DNA of 64,000 nucleotides. Origin: Chthoniobacteraceae bacterium. GTDB taxonomy: Bacteria > Verrucomicrobiota > Verrucomicrobiia > Chthoniobacterales > Chthoniobacteraceae. The position numbers were made by a program, and so were the translations under genes. The notes below the pieces were generated by a model. It saw nothing but the letters and a program-made list of their open reading frames with translations. It had not been told where the DNA came from and did not search any database. The stretch spans positions 278,835 through 342,834 of the forward strand of contig JAQGOL010000042.1 of NCBI GenBank assembly GCA_028293625.1, given 5' to 3'. Of this stretch, positions 19,827 to 29,142 are shown piece after piece. How positions within the stretch are numbered: the first letter of the stretch is position 1; the number at the start of each line of letters is the position of its first letter.

Positions 19827-20357
19827 ATGGACACGCCTCCCATTCAAAGACTTCGCGATGCGATCCGCGACATTCCGGATTTTCCAAAGCCGGGCATCGT
19901 CTTCAAAGACATCACCCCGATCCTTGCCGACCCACAGCTTTTCAAACTTTCCATCGACGGATTCGTGGAGGCGACCCGGCCACTGCGGGTCGATAAAATC
20001 ATCGGTATCGACGCGCGCGGTTTTGTTTTTGGCGCCGCGGTCGCCTACGCGCTTGGTGTCGGTTTTGTGCCCATTCGCAAAAAAGGCAAATTGCCATTCC
20101 AATGCGAATCGGCCGCCTACCAGCTCGAGTACGGCGAGGCCGTCGTCGAGATCCATGTCGACGCCATCAAACCGGGGGAACGCGTTGTCATCATTGATGA
20201 TTTGCTGGCCACCGGAGGCACCGCCGCCGCCGCCAGCCTGCTCGTGCGGCAGATGGGTGCCGTCCTTCTTGAAGCGCAATTTCTGGTTGAACTCGGTTTT
20301 CTCAATGGCGCGATCCGTCTTGGTCCCACGCCCATCCGCTCATTTTTGAAATTCTAG
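19827..20357 (+). CDS. apt: Adenine phosphoribosyltransferase
   Basis: Purine salvage enzyme (adenine + PRPP to AMP + PPi), cytoplasmic. 176 residues, the normal size. Seen: IPDFPKPGIVFKDITPIL at the N-terminus, the IDARGFVFG segment, and the PRPP-binding loop VIIDDLLATGGTAAA. The ATG at 19827 is chosen; the frame is open to a TTG at 19809 but the extra six residues are not conserved-looking. It is divergent from the first pilus ATPase gene and is followed by a histidine kinase gene after 99 bp. Confidence 0.96.
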   Translation: MDTPPIQRLRDAIRDIPDFPKPGIVFKDITPILADPQLFKLSIDGFVEATRPLRVDKIIGIDARGFVFGAAVAYALGVGFVPIRKKGKLPFQCESAAYQLEYGEAVVEIHVDAIKPGERVVIIDDLLATGGTAAAASLLVRQMGAVLLEAQFLVELGFLNGAIRLGPTPIRSFLKF

Positions 20358-20456
20358 AAGCAAGAGCGGCGGGAAAAGACGCCGATCCAGCCGAACTTCC
20401 ACTCTTTTTTGCGATTGCGGGACTTCAGGCATGGAGCTGGCTATGGATATGGGAGA

Positions 20457-22241
20457 ATGCAGTCTCCATTTCCCACGCATTATACTGAGCGTCCGCTCTC
20501 AGCTGAGGATTCTGTCGCCAGCGAGCCGCTGGAGGCGATCCTCAAGCGGATCGCCTGCGACCTCATGGCGGAAAATGAAGGTGAACCGCCGGATTTGCTC
20601 TTGCTGGTGTTGTCGAAAATCTTCGTCAGCCATTTTGTTTTTCTCCTCGAACTGGCCACCCCTGGCTCCCCTCACCCGCATTCCCACCGGCTTACCCTGG
20701 CCGCGCGAGGAGAGATCTGGAGCAGTGCCACCTTTGAACTCAATCAAAGCGCCTGCGCCAGGAGTCTCGAAACTGGTTTTTTAAATTGTCCGCACGGTGC
20801 ACGACTTCAGTTTCCCGAAGACAGCCTTCTGACCGCGCTTGAAATCGAGAGCCTCCTGGCCTGCCCGGTGTCGGCCCATGGCGGGCAGCCATTGGGCGTC
20901 TTTGGCCTGCTCGGACGAAGCGAATCGCGCACCTCGCAAGCCACCGCGGAGAGTGTTCTCCAAATTTATTCCTCCCACATGGCGGCGGGAATCGACTGCC
21001 GACGCGCCCGCCAATCGCTGGCTGCGGAAAAAGCGCGTTCCGGTACCGCGGAAGCACGGCTCAAACGCAACAACCTCGAGTCGCTCGGAAACGCGGCAAG
21101 CGAGATTGCCCACGATTTTAATAACCTGCTCACCGCCGTCCTCGGCAATCTCTCCCTTGCATTGCGGAGCCGCGGCCTAAGCGCCCAACTCTGCGAGCAG
21201 CTCACCGCCGCCAAATCGGCCGGGCTGCGCGCTCACGAGCTCGCCCAGCAACTTCATTTTTTTGCGGCAGCAGCTGCTCCGGTCAAAACGCGTGCCGCGG
21301 TTGGCGAACTGGTGCGCGACACTTTCAGCTCTTTAGAGGGTGTTGCCGGAAGCGTTGTAGTGCCGGCCGAGCTGTGGATCGCGGAAATTGATCGCGCCCA
21401 AATTGGGCAGGCACTCCATAATGTCAGCCTTTACGCGCGGAAATGCATCCCGGCTGGCACGCCGATGGAAGTTGCCTGCACCAATTTAACGATCGAGCAC
21501 GACGATCCCCGGCTTGCGCTCGACGCGGGTCATTACGTGGTCATCTCCTTTAAAAAACAAGGAGACTTCCCGGACGATGACTCCTCTGAATCGGGCATCG
21601 CCCTTCAAAACCAGGGGAGCGATCTCAGCATCGTCGCGGCACGTTCCATCATCCATGGCCATGGCGGGCTTATTCGAAGCAATGCGCGCCCCGGCACGGG
21701 AATCGTGTTTGAAATTTTCCTTCCGGCGGTGCCGGAAAAGGCGCTCGTTCCTTTTCCTGCCACCGTCCTGGATAAAAGCATCGAAGGGTCGCGCATCCTT
21801 GTCGTAGACGACGAGGAAGCACTCTGTGAATTACTCGCCGATGCGCTCGAACCGCTCGGATGCGAGGTCTGCAATACCCAGGATGGCAACGAGGCGCTTT
21901 CACTTTATGGACAAGCCATGAGGGAAGGTCGCCCGTTCAACTTGGTCATCACCGATCTGCTGATGCCCTTTGGAATCGACGGCCTTGAACTCGTGCGCGG
22001 CCTCCAAACACTCGATCCCCAGGTCCGTGTGATCGTTTCAAGCGGACACTCCACCGACCCGGTGGTCGTCTACTATCGCGAACACGGCTTTTGCGGAGTC
22101 CTCTCCAAGCCATACGATCTTGCCGAGCTCGAACGCGTGGTCAAGGCCGCCATGCTCCCGACTGACACGGAGGCCGCGCCAGCGGCTCCTACGACCAGTG
22201 ACTGGACAGTTTTTCCCAAAGCGCACGCTCTTCTGGCGTAA
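20457..22241 (+). CDS. Hybrid histidine kinase-like protein with GAF, degenerate ATPase and receiver domains
   Basis: 594 residues, cytoplasmic (no membrane segment). A GAF-like sensor covers about 25-185. An H-box (ASEIAHDFNNLLTAVLGN) has the phosphoacceptor His219. The HATPase region (about 285-425) is poorly conserved: the N-box reads LHNVSLYARKC with Tyr326 where the second Asn is expected, the DxGxG box reads FKKQGDF, and the GLGLS segment reads SDLSIVAA. The C-terminal receiver (about 446-560) is intact, with DDEE, phosphoacceptor Asp500 (VITDLLMP) and Lys551 (LSKPYD). It may act as a phosphatase, a phosphorelay scaffold, or a kinase with a divergent nucleotide site. The ATG at 20457 has GGGAG just upstream. 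The 3' end overlaps the convergent dnaJ-like gene by 53 bp. Confidence 0.85.
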   Translation: MQSPFPTHYTERPLSAEDSVASEPLEAILKRIACDLMAENEGEPPDLLLLVLSKIFVSHFVFLLELATPGSPHPHSHRLTLAARGEIWSSATFELNQSACARSLETGFLNCPHGARLQFPEDSLLTALEIESLLACPVSAHGGQPLGVFGLLGRSESRTSQATAESVLQIYSSHMAAGIDCRRARQSLAAEKARSGTAEARLKRNNLESLGNAASEIAHDFNNLLTAVLGNLSLALRSRGLSAQLCEQLTAAKSAGLRAHELAQQLHFFAAAAAPVKTRAAVGELVRDTFSSLEGVAGSVVVPAELWIAEIDRAQIGQALHNVSLYARKCIPAGTPMEVACTNLTIEHDDPRLALDAGHYVVISFKKQGDFPDDDSSESGIALQNQGSDLSIVAARSIIHGHGGLIRSNARPGTGIVFEIFLPAVPEKALVPFPATVLDKSIEGSRILVVDDEEALCELLADALEPLGCEVCNTQDGNEALSLYGQAMREGRPFNLVITDLLMPFGIDGLELVRGLQTLDPQVRVIVSSGHSTDPVVVYYREHGFCGVLSKPYDLAELERVVKAAMLPTDTEAAPAAPTTSDWTVFPKAHALLA

Positions 22242-23130
22242 GCGTGGTTGGCAGCGTCACGGTCAATTTCACGTAAAAATCACCGCGCGTCCCCTCCGAG
22301 GTCGGCAGGCCCCGTCCTTTGAGCCTCAGTTTGCGGCCGGGTTGTGAACCGGCGGGCAGCTTTAAGCGGATCGACCCTTCAGGCGTTGGCACTTCAATCT
22401 CCGCGCCCAGAACCGCTTTCCAAGCCGGCGCTTCAAGCTCGTAAGTTAAATCCGCGCCTTCCACCCGGTAATCCGGATGCCGTTCAAATCGGACCCGGAG
22501 GTAAAGGTCACCCGCAGGCACTCCTTGCGCGGCCGTCCCGCCCTGCCCCGCCAGCCGAATTCGCTGACCTTCACGCACCCCTTTTGGAATTCGCACCTCA
22601 TACGTTTCGGCCCGGTGCGCGCCATCACGTTGAAACGAGATTTTCTTCTTCGCCCCGTGAAAAGCATCCTCGAGGCTTACCAGCAAATCCGCCTCGATAT
22701 CCTGGCCCTTCAGTTCTTCTTCCTGCGCACCGCCAAATCCACCAAACGGATTGCCCGCTCCGCGGCCGGCTTTGCCGCTGAAAAACTGTTCAAAAAAATC
22801 GCTGAAGCCGGTCCCTCCAAAACTGGCGCCGCCGCCCGGCTGCGGACCTGCCCCGCCCATGCCGCCCCCCCAGCCCGGACGCCGCTGACCCGCATCAGGA
22901 CGATCCCAGTCCGCGCCGAGAGTGTCATATTTTTTGCGCTTCTCCGGATCGCCAAGGACCTCGTATGCCTCGTTGATTTCCTTGAATTTTGCCTCCGCCG
23001 ACTTCTTGTCCTTGGCCACATCCGGATGATGCACCCGCGCCAGCTTGCGAAAGGCGCTACGGACCTCGTCTTTGGTTGCGGTCTTTGATACTCCGAGTGT
23101 TTGGTAATAATCTTTGTACTGAACAGGCAT
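22189..23130 (-). CDS. DnaJ/CbpA-type co-chaperone
   Basis: 313-residue Hsp40 of the CbpA type. The N-terminal J domain starts YKDYYQTLGVSKTAT and has the HPD motif (ARVHHPDVAK). A Gly/Phe-rich linker (about 75-140, GGGMGGAGPQPGG) follows, then the two C-terminal beta-sandwich substrate-binding domains ending LTPEERALWEKLSSHWS. There is no Cys-rich zinc region, which separates it from DnaJ proper. It should stimulate DnaK ATPase. The ATG at 23128-23130 (MPVQYKDYY) is preceded by GGAG at a good distance; an upstream ATG at 23152-23154 is less likely. Confidence 0.93.
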   Translation of the reverse strand: MPVQYKDYYQTLGVSKTATKDEVRSAFRKLARVHHPDVAKDKKSAEAKFKEINEAYEVLGDPEKRKKYDTLGADWDRPDAGQRRPGWGGGMGGAGPQPGGGASFGGTGFSDFFEQFFSGKAGRGAGNPFGGFGGAQEEELKGQDIEADLLVSLEDAFHGAKKKISFQRDGAHRAETYEVRIPKGVREGQRIRLAGQGGTAAQGVPAGDLYLRVRFERHPDYRVEGADLTYELEAPAWKAVLGAEIEVPTPEGSIRLKLPAGSQPGRKLRLKGRGLPTSEGTRGDFYVKLTVTLPTTLTPEERALWEKLSSHWS

Positions 23131-23264
23131 AAGCGGCTCCAACCTACTCATCATGCAGCCCTGCTGACAACCAGTGCCTTTGCAAAAGCGAAAGCGGCTT
23201 CAAAACCGGGCATGCAAAGGGGATGAACTCCTAAACCTGCGTGCGATGAATCTCTTTTGATTTT

Positions 23265-24332
23265 TTAAACGTTTTGTAGCGATACACCAGCAGCCAGTGC
23301 ATTTGGCTTAGTAAAAAGATAGTGCGACACAATCCATTCCTCGCCGTTATCAAATGCCCAAAGTTCGGCGCACGCTAAAAAGAAAACACGCCAGTAAACC
23401 CACCAGCGCCGGGTTTGCTCCAGTCCGTAGGTTTCACTAAAAAGAGGCCATATTTCAGAACGATGCGTGTCCATGTTGCGAAGCCACGCTTCAGCCGTCC
23501 TGGCGTAATGAGTGCCTGAGACGCGCCAATGTTTGCTGATCCTAAGATCGTTTTGAAAGTAGAGAAGCAGATCATCCGAGGGCATCTGGCCGCCGGCAAA
23601 GAAGTATCGGGTCATCCAGTCCGAGGGACCGCGATCTTCATAATGGTAAGCCATCTGGCGATGGGTGAAGATATGCACAAAGAGCTTTCCTCCCACCTCT
23701 AACCAGCGGGCAACCTTGCCCATGAGCAACTCATAATTCTTCATGTGCTCGAACATTTCCACCGAGACCACACGATCAAAGCCGCCATCGGCTTCAAACA
23801 CGTTCATGTCGGCCGTAATGATCGTCAGATTCTTAAATCCACGGCGTTGCGCTTCCTCATCAATATAAAGCTTCTGAGTCCGCGAGTTGGATACTCCCGT
23901 GATCCGCGCCTTTGGATAATGTTCAGCCATCCACAACGAGAGCGATCCCCAGCCACAGCCAAGCTCAAGAATCCGCTGTCCGTCGGCAAGCTCAGCCCGC
24001 TGACAGGTTAGCTTCAACATCGCCTCCTCAGCTTCATCGAGCGACACGACGCCTTCGCTCCAATAGCCGGAACTATACTTGATTCGTTTGCCCAGCGCCA
24101 ACTGATAGAACCGGGTTGGCACCTCGTAATGCTGTTCGTTGGCCGCGCTGGTTTGCACGGCGATCGGACTCCGTTTCAACCCATCAATATGCGCCTGCAA
24201 TAACGCCCCCTGCGCCTCCACATCCGCGCCGCGTTTCTCGCGCAATGTCTGTTTAAGCAGGCGCCGGATGCCGACGCGTATCAAACAATCAGGAAGCGAG
24301 TTGGTTTCAAGCAACTGGTCGAGCGAGATCAT
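23265..24332 (-). CDS. Cyclopropane-fatty-acyl-phospholipid synthase-like methyltransferase (copy 2)
   Basis: 355-residue SAM-dependent methyltransferase of the CFA synthase/mycolic acid cyclopropane family. The SAM-binding motif is [13 protein letters not shown]. Preceding it is [26 protein letters not shown], the conserved substrate and SAM region. The C-terminus contains the aromatic-rich [10 protein letters not shown] segment typical of this subfamily (GFVSGTHYxxT-type). It lacks the long N-terminal domain of E. coli Cfa. It is the last gene of the lipid operon; its start overlaps the stop of the DUF1295 gene by 4 bp (ATGA), indicating translational coupling. Likely product: a methylated or cyclopropanated acyl chain. 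Confidence 0.9.
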   Translation of the reverse strand: MISLDQLLETNSLPDCLIRVGIRRLLKQTLREKRGADVEAQGALLQAHIDGLKRSPIAVQTSAANEQHYEVPTRFYQLALGKRIKYSSGYWSEGVVSLDEAEEAMLKLTCQRAELADGQRILELGCGWGSLSLWMAEHYPKARITGVSNSRTQKLYIDEEAQRRGFKNLTIITADMNVFEADGGFDRVVSVEMFEHMKNYELLMGKVARWLEVGGKLFVHIFTHRQMAYHYEDRGPSDWMTRYFFAGGQMPSDDLLLYFQNDLRISKHWRVSGTHYARTAEAWLRNMDTHRSEIWPLFSETYGLEQTRRWWVYWRVFFLACAELWAFDNGEEWIVSHYLFTKPNALAAGVSLQNV

Positions 24333-25117
24333 GAATTCGATAAATGGGTTTTCCTAAACCACGGAACAAATGCACTCGTTGTCCGCTGATACTCCCGGTA
24401 AAGGGCTCCCTTGCTTTTTAACGCATACTCTTCGGTCAACGGGATGCCGGTTACTTTGAAAAGGAAATAGAGCATCAAAAACGGGCAGATCAGCCCGGTC
24501 CAGCCCCACGGCGACCCGAGCGCGGCAATGCTGAATCCAGCCCAGACAAGTGATTCAAAAAAATAGTTTGGGTGCCTGGAGTATCGCCACAAGCCGCCCT
24601 GGCATACCGCGCCGCGATTTGCCGGCTCGGATTTAAATCGTCTCATCTGTTCGTCAGCGAGTGATTCCCCCATCAGCGCCAGTGCGGCCAGGATTAAGCC
24701 GGCGATTTCGATTGGACGCAGAGTCGACGAATCGTTGAATGACGCTGCCAGGAAAGGCAATGAAAAGAGCCCGACGACGAGCGCCTGCAATTCGAAAAAG
24801 ACCAGGAACATGCCCCGCCCTCTCCATCGCTCACGCAGCTTTTCATACCGGATATCCTCCTTTGGATGATGCTTAATCACCCGCAGGAGGATATACGTGC
24901 CCAGTCTCAAACTCCACGCCGCGCCGATTAGGGCGAATGCACCTTTGCGAAGTGGATTCCCAGGTCCGCTCAACGCATAAAATGGCGCCAGCACCGCGAT
25001 GCCGTATGAAAAAGCAACATCGAGCAGCCCGTAATTTTCAATTCTTACGCTGACAGCCCAGGTCAACGCAAAACAGGTCAGCGCGATTAATAGTCCGGTC
25101 CCTAGTAGGAGAAGCAT
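24329..25117 (-). CDS. DUF1295 (steroid 5-alpha-reductase-like) membrane protein
   Basis: 262 residues with about seven hydrophobic segments. The C-terminal half resembles the steroid 5-alpha-reductase / isoprenylcysteine methyltransferase superfamily: [20 protein letters not shown], then [21 protein letters not shown]. These are the usual NADPH/SAM-binding RHPNY and ...E...Y signatures. Members act on membrane-embedded hydrophobic substrates, often as reductases of a C=C bond. Being translationally coupled to a CFA-synthase-like gene suggests the two act on the same acyl chain, for example methylation to an unsaturated methyl-branched chain followed by reduction. The reductase role is inference from family and context. 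Confidence 0.85.
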   Translation of the reverse strand: MLLLLGTGLLIALTCFALTWAVSVRIENYGLLDVAFSYGIAVLAPFYALSGPGNPLRKGAFALIGAAWSLRLGTYILLRVIKHHPKEDIRYEKLRERWRGRGMFLVFFELQALVVGLFSLPFLAASFNDSSTLRPIEIAGLILAALALMGESLADEQMRRFKSEPANRGAVCQGGLWRYSRHPNYFFESLVWAGFSIAALGSPWGWTGLICPFLMLYFLFKVTGIPLTEEYALKSKGALYREYQRTTSAFVPWFRKTHLSNS

Positions 25118-25199
25118 AGGTTAGACGGATGGCGGACAAAGCAAAGAGTTCCCACAAGCCGCATCGAAGCAAAAATCGAGAGAGGCACTTGAAACGACA

Positions 25200-25538
25200 T
25201 CAGCTTTGCCGTCTGCGGAGCAAAAGCTCTTCGATCCCGGCGCCCGCCGGCAATCGAAACAGCTGGATGAGCAGATAGCTGGCCATCGCGATATTTCCAA
25301 GAAGCAAGATCGCCAGCAACCAGAGAACCCGGACCGCCACGGAAGTTTCTTTGTAAGCCACCCAAATGTAGAAGGTAAGAAAGGCAAAATAGGTATCAAA
25401 AAGCGTGGCGATAAACCAGGGATGACCGGCAACAGGACGCGGGATATTCCAGAGTGCAACGCTGCTGCTCGCCCAGCTTGTCACGGCAAGCATCGTCACA
25501 AGGACAATGAGAAACCCAATTCGAAGCAGGCAGATCAT
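25200..25538 (-). CDS. DUF1475 small membrane protein
   Basis: 112 residues with three predicted membrane helices (ICLLRIGFLIVLVTMLAVTS, then a helix around FIATLFDTYFAFLTFYIWVAY, then VLWLLAILLLGNIAMASYLL). It matches my recollection of the DUF1475 family; no function is established. The ATG at 25536-25538 overlaps the stop of the DUF2892 gene by 4 bp, so the two are probably translationally coupled. The conserved polar residues inside the second segment (Asp, Tyr, Trp) might matter for binding a lipid partner, but this is speculative. Its presence among acyl-modifying enzymes suggests an accessory membrane subunit. Confidence 0.75.
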   Translation of the reverse strand: MICLLRIGFLIVLVTMLAVTSWASSSVALWNIPRPVAGHPWFIATLFDTYFAFLTFYIWVAYKETSVAVRVLWLLAILLLGNIAMASYLLIQLFRLPAGAGIEELLLRRRQS

Positions 25539-25747
25539 TCCCCGGATTGGCTCTCGCTTCTCTTCAGGCCGAGTGCTTCGTAACACTTGCAGTTGCCGGA
25601 AAGCGCGCGGTAGATGAGCCACGCACCGCCGATAAGAAGCAGCGGGCGACGAATGGCGCCAACCATGAGTGCCGCACCAAGGATGCCAGTGGCAAGGCGT
25701 TCAGTGTCGCTTATATTGACTGGAGATCTTGAATTATTGGATGACAT
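25535..25747 (-). CDS. DUF2892 (YgaP membrane-domain-like) small protein
   Basis: 70 residues. The pattern N-I-S-D-T-E-R-L ... G-A-W-L-I-Y-R-A-L-S-G-N-C matches the DUF2892 family (the membrane anchor of YgaP-like proteins, usually ...LYRGxTGHCPxY...). Two short hydrophobic segments form a helical hairpin. A Cys pair is present near the C-terminal side (GNCKCYEALG). The function in the family is poorly defined. It lies 11 bp downstream of the first CFA-synthase-like gene and overlaps the DUF1475 gene by 4 bp. Confidence 0.8.
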   Translation of the reverse strand: MSSNNSRSPVNISDTERLATGILGAALMVGAIRRPLLLIGGAWLIYRALSGNCKCYEALGLKRSESQSGE

Positions 25748-25758
25748 GGATTGAGGAG

Positions 25759-27036
25759 TTAAGGAACGGCGGGAGGACGGTTCAGAGTGCGATTATTGGG
25801 CCGCGTATAGATTGCCTGAACCACGCTGATATTGCGACTGGCAAACGCAGCTTCACAATATTGCAGGTAATAATTCCATTTCCGAAGAAAACGCGCATCA
25901 AACCCCAGTGCCCGCACTTCCTCTAAGCGCGTATTGAAAGTCTCCCACCACGTATGGAGCGTTCTGGCATAGGAGGCACCCAAATCTTCAAGATGATGAA
26001 GGTAAAGATCGCTGGTTCGATTAATGGCCTCATTGACGCGGCCAACGCTCAAAAGAAGCGAACCGGGGAAGATATGTTTTTGAATCCAGTCAACTCCCCT
26101 GCGCAACTCGGCATGCCGCGAATCCGGCACGGTGATATATTGAAAACCAGCCAGACCGCCGGGCCGAAGCAGCTCATTGATTTTCGAAAAATAAGTTTCC
26201 AGGTAACGGTCTCCCAAAGCTTCCATCATTTCAATGGACGCCACCTTGTCATATAAACCAGTGATATGGCGGTAATCCTTCAGCTGGACGTCGATCTTTC
26301 CGGAAAGCCCCTCCTTTTCAATCAGCTCCCGAGCGAACCTGAATTGTTCTTCCGAAATGGTCACGGTGGTGATACGGCATCCAAAGTGTCTCGCCGCGTG
26401 GAGGCTGAAACCGCCCCAGCCAGTCCCAATTTCAAGCAGATGATCAGTGCTTTGCAAATGCAGCTTCCGGCAAAGCACGTCATACTTTGCAATCTGTGCC
26501 GATTCAAGCGATTGCGCCGGATCGGTGTAGTACGCGCTCGAGTAAGTCATCGTTGCATCAAGCCAAAGCCGGTAGAATTCGTTCCCCAGATCGTAATGCT
26601 CCGATATATTGCGCCGGCTGATATCGACACTGTTAGGACGCAGCCAATGTCCCACCCGATTGACTATCTTCAGAGAGTTAAAAAGAAAAGCCCGGGTCCG
26701 CGATCCGGACATGCCCGGGGAGTTTTCGACATTTAAAATAGCCCAGGCGATCACCTGCTCGATGCTGTCTGTTTCCCAGTCCCCATCGACATACGATTCG
26801 CCAAAACCGATATCGCCAAACAACACGCATTTTTGAAAAAAAACAGGGTCGCGCACGGCAATGCATGCGCTGGTGCCGGCGCCTTGAGTTCCGAACTCCA
26901 AAGTCCTCCCGCCCGGGAGCTCAAGCTGCAAATATCCAAGATTCATCCGCGCGAACGCACGCAGAACCAGAGTCTGATAGATGCCATGGGAAACAGGCAG
27001 AGGGGCGGGCATCACTTTAGTCGTGGTGTCGTTCAT
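25759..27036 (-). CDS. Cyclopropane-fatty-acyl-phospholipid synthase-like methyltransferase (copy 1)
   Basis: 425 residues, full-length CFA synthase family. The N-terminal domain (ALRAFARMNLGYLQLELPGG ... GDIGFGESYVDGDW) is followed by the catalytic SAM-dependent methyltransferase domain. Seen: SEHYDLGNEFYRLWLDATMT, SAM motif I LLEIGTGWGGFSL, VASIEMMEALG and FPGSLLLS. Reaction in the family: methylene transfer from SAM to the double bond of phospholipid acyl chains, or methylation in related enzymes. The start overlaps the stop of the DUF1365 gene by 4 bp. Copy 2, at the end of the operon, is shorter and divergent. Confidence 0.93.
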   Translation of the reverse strand: MNDTTTKVMPAPLPVSHGIYQTLVLRAFARMNLGYLQLELPGGRTLEFGTQGAGTSACIAVRDPVFFQKCVLFGDIGFGESYVDGDWETDSIEQVIAWAILNVENSPGMSGSRTRAFLFNSLKIVNRVGHWLRPNSVDISRRNISEHYDLGNEFYRLWLDATMTYSSAYYTDPAQSLESAQIAKYDVLCRKLHLQSTDHLLEIGTGWGGFSLHAARHFGCRITTVTISEEQFRFARELIEKEGLSGKIDVQLKDYRHITGLYDKVASIEMMEALGDRYLETYFSKINELLRPGGLAGFQYITVPDSRHAELRRGVDWIQKHIFPGSLLLSVGRVNEAINRTSDLYLHHLEDLGASYARTLHTWWETFNTRLEEVRALGFDARFLRKWNYYLQYCEAAFASRNISVVQAIYTRPNNRTLNRPPAVP

Positions 27037-27872
27037 CGATTTTTTTCCGCAATGGAGGAGTGAGGATTAAGCACGCCTTGCTGAAGATGGGCGTTGGCGG
27101 CCTTGGAATGAAATGGAATGCGCTTGAGCCAAAGCAGAAAGGCCTCCCAATGGATTAAAAAAATCACGCGAAGCGTCAGGAACGGGTATTTAAGAGCAAA
27201 CCAGGCAAGCCGCGCGCTTGTCAGTGCAACGCGCCTCCCTGTGAGTGTGCTAAGGAGAATACGTTGCGATCCTTCAATATCATCGATTTTGATGGCAAGA
27301 AATTCGTCGGGCACGCGTAACCTGAAATCGAACTTCACTTCCAGGCCGGAGAAGGGCGAGACATAAAAATGTTTCGGAGTAACCAGGTGAAAAAGATTCG
27401 CCTCGCCGCGATGCGGAAGGAGATACGGCTTCATTTCGCCGAACGTATTGCCGACCTGCGCGACAGCGCAGAACGGCTCGCCTTGCGCATTGAAGCAATA
27501 ATAGAACGAAATCGGGTTGAATATATAACCCAAGACCCTGGGTAATGTGATCAGCACAGCACGGCCGCCTTCCGGGAAATCGATTCCGCTTTGCTTCAGG
27601 TAAACAATGAGGTTTTCCTTGATCGTACCACCGGTCAGCGTCAGGTGGTCGCGATCGCGGAACGAGTATAGATTCCAGCGGTTCCGGCTAAACCCAATTA
27701 GCCGCGAATCCAATCCGTCAATTTCATCCAGATCGATGCAAAGATAAAAGAGCCGGTAGCTGAAGCGATGCTGCCTGGGGCTCAGACGATGATGCATGAC
27801 CGAGCATTCATACAGGCACGAATGCCGGCTTGAATTCGTGGTGGCTTCGAGGGCGTGTTCTAACTGCCCCAT
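27033..27872 (-). CDS. DUF1365 family protein
   Basis: 279 residues from the ATG at 27870-27872; the frame is open to 27902. Recognised as DUF1365 from CSVMHHRLSPRQHRFSYRLF near the start and LPRVLGYIFNPISFYYCF in the middle. This family is commonly encoded between an FAD-dependent amine-oxidase-like protein and a CFA synthase, exactly as here, but its biochemical role is not firmly established. Two hydrophobic stretches near the C-terminus may be membrane-associated. It overlaps the stop of the FAD oxidoreductase by 13 bp and the next gene by 4 bp. Confidence 0.88.
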   Translation of the reverse strand: MGQLEHALEATTNSSRHSCLYECSVMHHRLSPRQHRFSYRLFYLCIDLDEIDGLDSRLIGFSRNRWNLYSFRDRDHLTLTGGTIKENLIVYLKQSGIDFPEGGRAVLITLPRVLGYIFNPISFYYCFNAQGEPFCAVAQVGNTFGEMKPYLLPHRGEANLFHLVTPKHFYVSPFSGLEVKFDFRLRVPDEFLAIKIDDIEGSQRILLSTLTGRRVALTSARLAWFALKYPFLTLRVIFLIHWEAFLLWLKRIPFHSKAANAHLQQGVLNPHSSIAEKNR

Positions 27873-29134
27873 ATAGGCTCTCTTGTTAGGCTCCGGGCAC
27901 ATTCGAGCGCGCTGGTAAAGCCGTCTTCATGAAACCCGTATTTAAACCAGGCGCCGCAAAAATAGGTCGTCTGATTTTGATGATTAAGGGCCGGGAGCTC
28001 GCTTTGAGCCGCGACCGCCGCAAGATCAAAGAGCGGGTGCTCATATTCAATCTCACGCAGCACACTGCCCGGGGCGATTCGATTAGCCGCATTGAGCGAG
28101 ACAAAGTAGTTCTCGCGCTCGGATACACCCTGCAGGCGATTCATCCAGTAATGGGTTGTCGGCAGCAAACGGCCGTCTTCACCCTTTTCGACCCGGTAAT
28201 TCCACGAAGCCCAACACCGCGGCGTATGAGGCATGACTGAACTGTCGGTATGCACCGTGGCCAAATTCCGCTGATACTTAAATTTACTTAGCAACCGGAC
28301 CTCGGTTGCAGTCGGTTCCGCCAGCAACGCCAGCGACTGGTCGCCATGGCATGCCATAATTAGCTTGTCGAATTCTTCCTTGTTCCCCCGGCAATCCTCG
28401 ATGATCACTCGATCCGTCCCCCGAATGACCCGCACGGCCCGGCGCCCCAGGTGGATGCGGTCCTTGAACGGGAGCGTCATTTTCTGGACGTATGACCTGG
28501 CCCCATCGGTTACCGTCCGCCACGGGTGCTGCGTGTGAAGTCCAAGAAAACCGTGGTTGTGCCAGAATCTTAAAAGTGTCCTGGCCGGAAACTCGAGCAT
28601 CAGATCAGGCGGCGTCGACCAGACCGCGCCACCCATCGGAACCAAATACCAATGCAGCATATCCTCGCCGTATCCGCGTTTGGTAATATATTCGCGCAGC
28701 GTGCAATCGGAGAAGCGCGGATCTTCCAGGGCGGCAACCGCTTCAGAGTTAAACCGATTGATATTCATCAGCATCCGCCAGAAGCGCAGGTTCCAGAGAT
28801 TGCGCCGCTGGCCAAAAAGCAGCCCAAGGCTCGACCCGTTGTATTCAAGGTTTGCCGGACGATACTGGACACTAAATGACATGTCTGTTGGCTTGGTCTC
28901 AACATTCAACTCACGAAACAGCCGGGTAAGATTCGGATAAGTCGTCTCGTTGTAGACCATGAACCCGGTGTCGATCGGAATCAGGCGCTCCTGCTCCGGG
29001 ACAATGATCGTATTGGTATGGCCGCCCGCGTAATCGTTCTGCTCGTATAAGGTTAAATCAAACTCCTTATGCAGGAAATGCGCGCACCCGAGCCCTGAAA
29101 TTCCGGTGCCAATAATGGCCAGCTTTTTCCTCAT
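27860..29134 (-). CDS. FAD-dependent amine-oxidase-type oxidoreductase
   Basis: 424 residues. The N-terminal Rossmann dinucleotide motif KLAIIGTGISGLGCAHFL is followed by the acidic end (LYEQNDYAGGHTNT). Downstream: the flavin-contacting VPMGGAVWSTPP, IMACHGDQ, and a C-terminal FCGAWFKYGFHEDG FAD-binding strand. It belongs to the NAD(P)/FAD-binding amine oxidase superfamily that clusters with DUF1365 and CFA synthases; likely a lipid-directed oxidoreductase or desaturase, not a true amine oxidase. The ATG at 29132-29134 puts the FAD motif at residue 5. It lies 8 bp downstream of the desaturase gene. Confidence 0.9.
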   Translation of the reverse strand: MRKKLAIIGTGISGLGCAHFLHKEFDLTLYEQNDYAGGHTNTIIVPEQERLIPIDTGFMVYNETTYPNLTRLFRELNVETKPTDMSFSVQYRPANLEYNGSSLGLLFGQRRNLWNLRFWRMLMNINRFNSEAVAALEDPRFSDCTLREYITKRGYGEDMLHWYLVPMGGAVWSTPPDLMLEFPARTLLRFWHNHGFLGLHTQHPWRTVTDGARSYVQKMTLPFKDRIHLGRRAVRVIRGTDRVIIEDCRGNKEEFDKLIMACHGDQSLALLAEPTATEVRLLSKFKYQRNLATVHTDSSVMPHTPRCWASWNYRVEKGEDGRLLPTTHYWMNRLQGVSERENYFVSLNAANRIAPGSVLREIEYEHPLFDLAAVAAQSELPALNHQNQTTYFCGAWFKYGFHEDGFTSALECARSLTREPIWGS

Positions 29135-29142
29135 TGAGGCTC

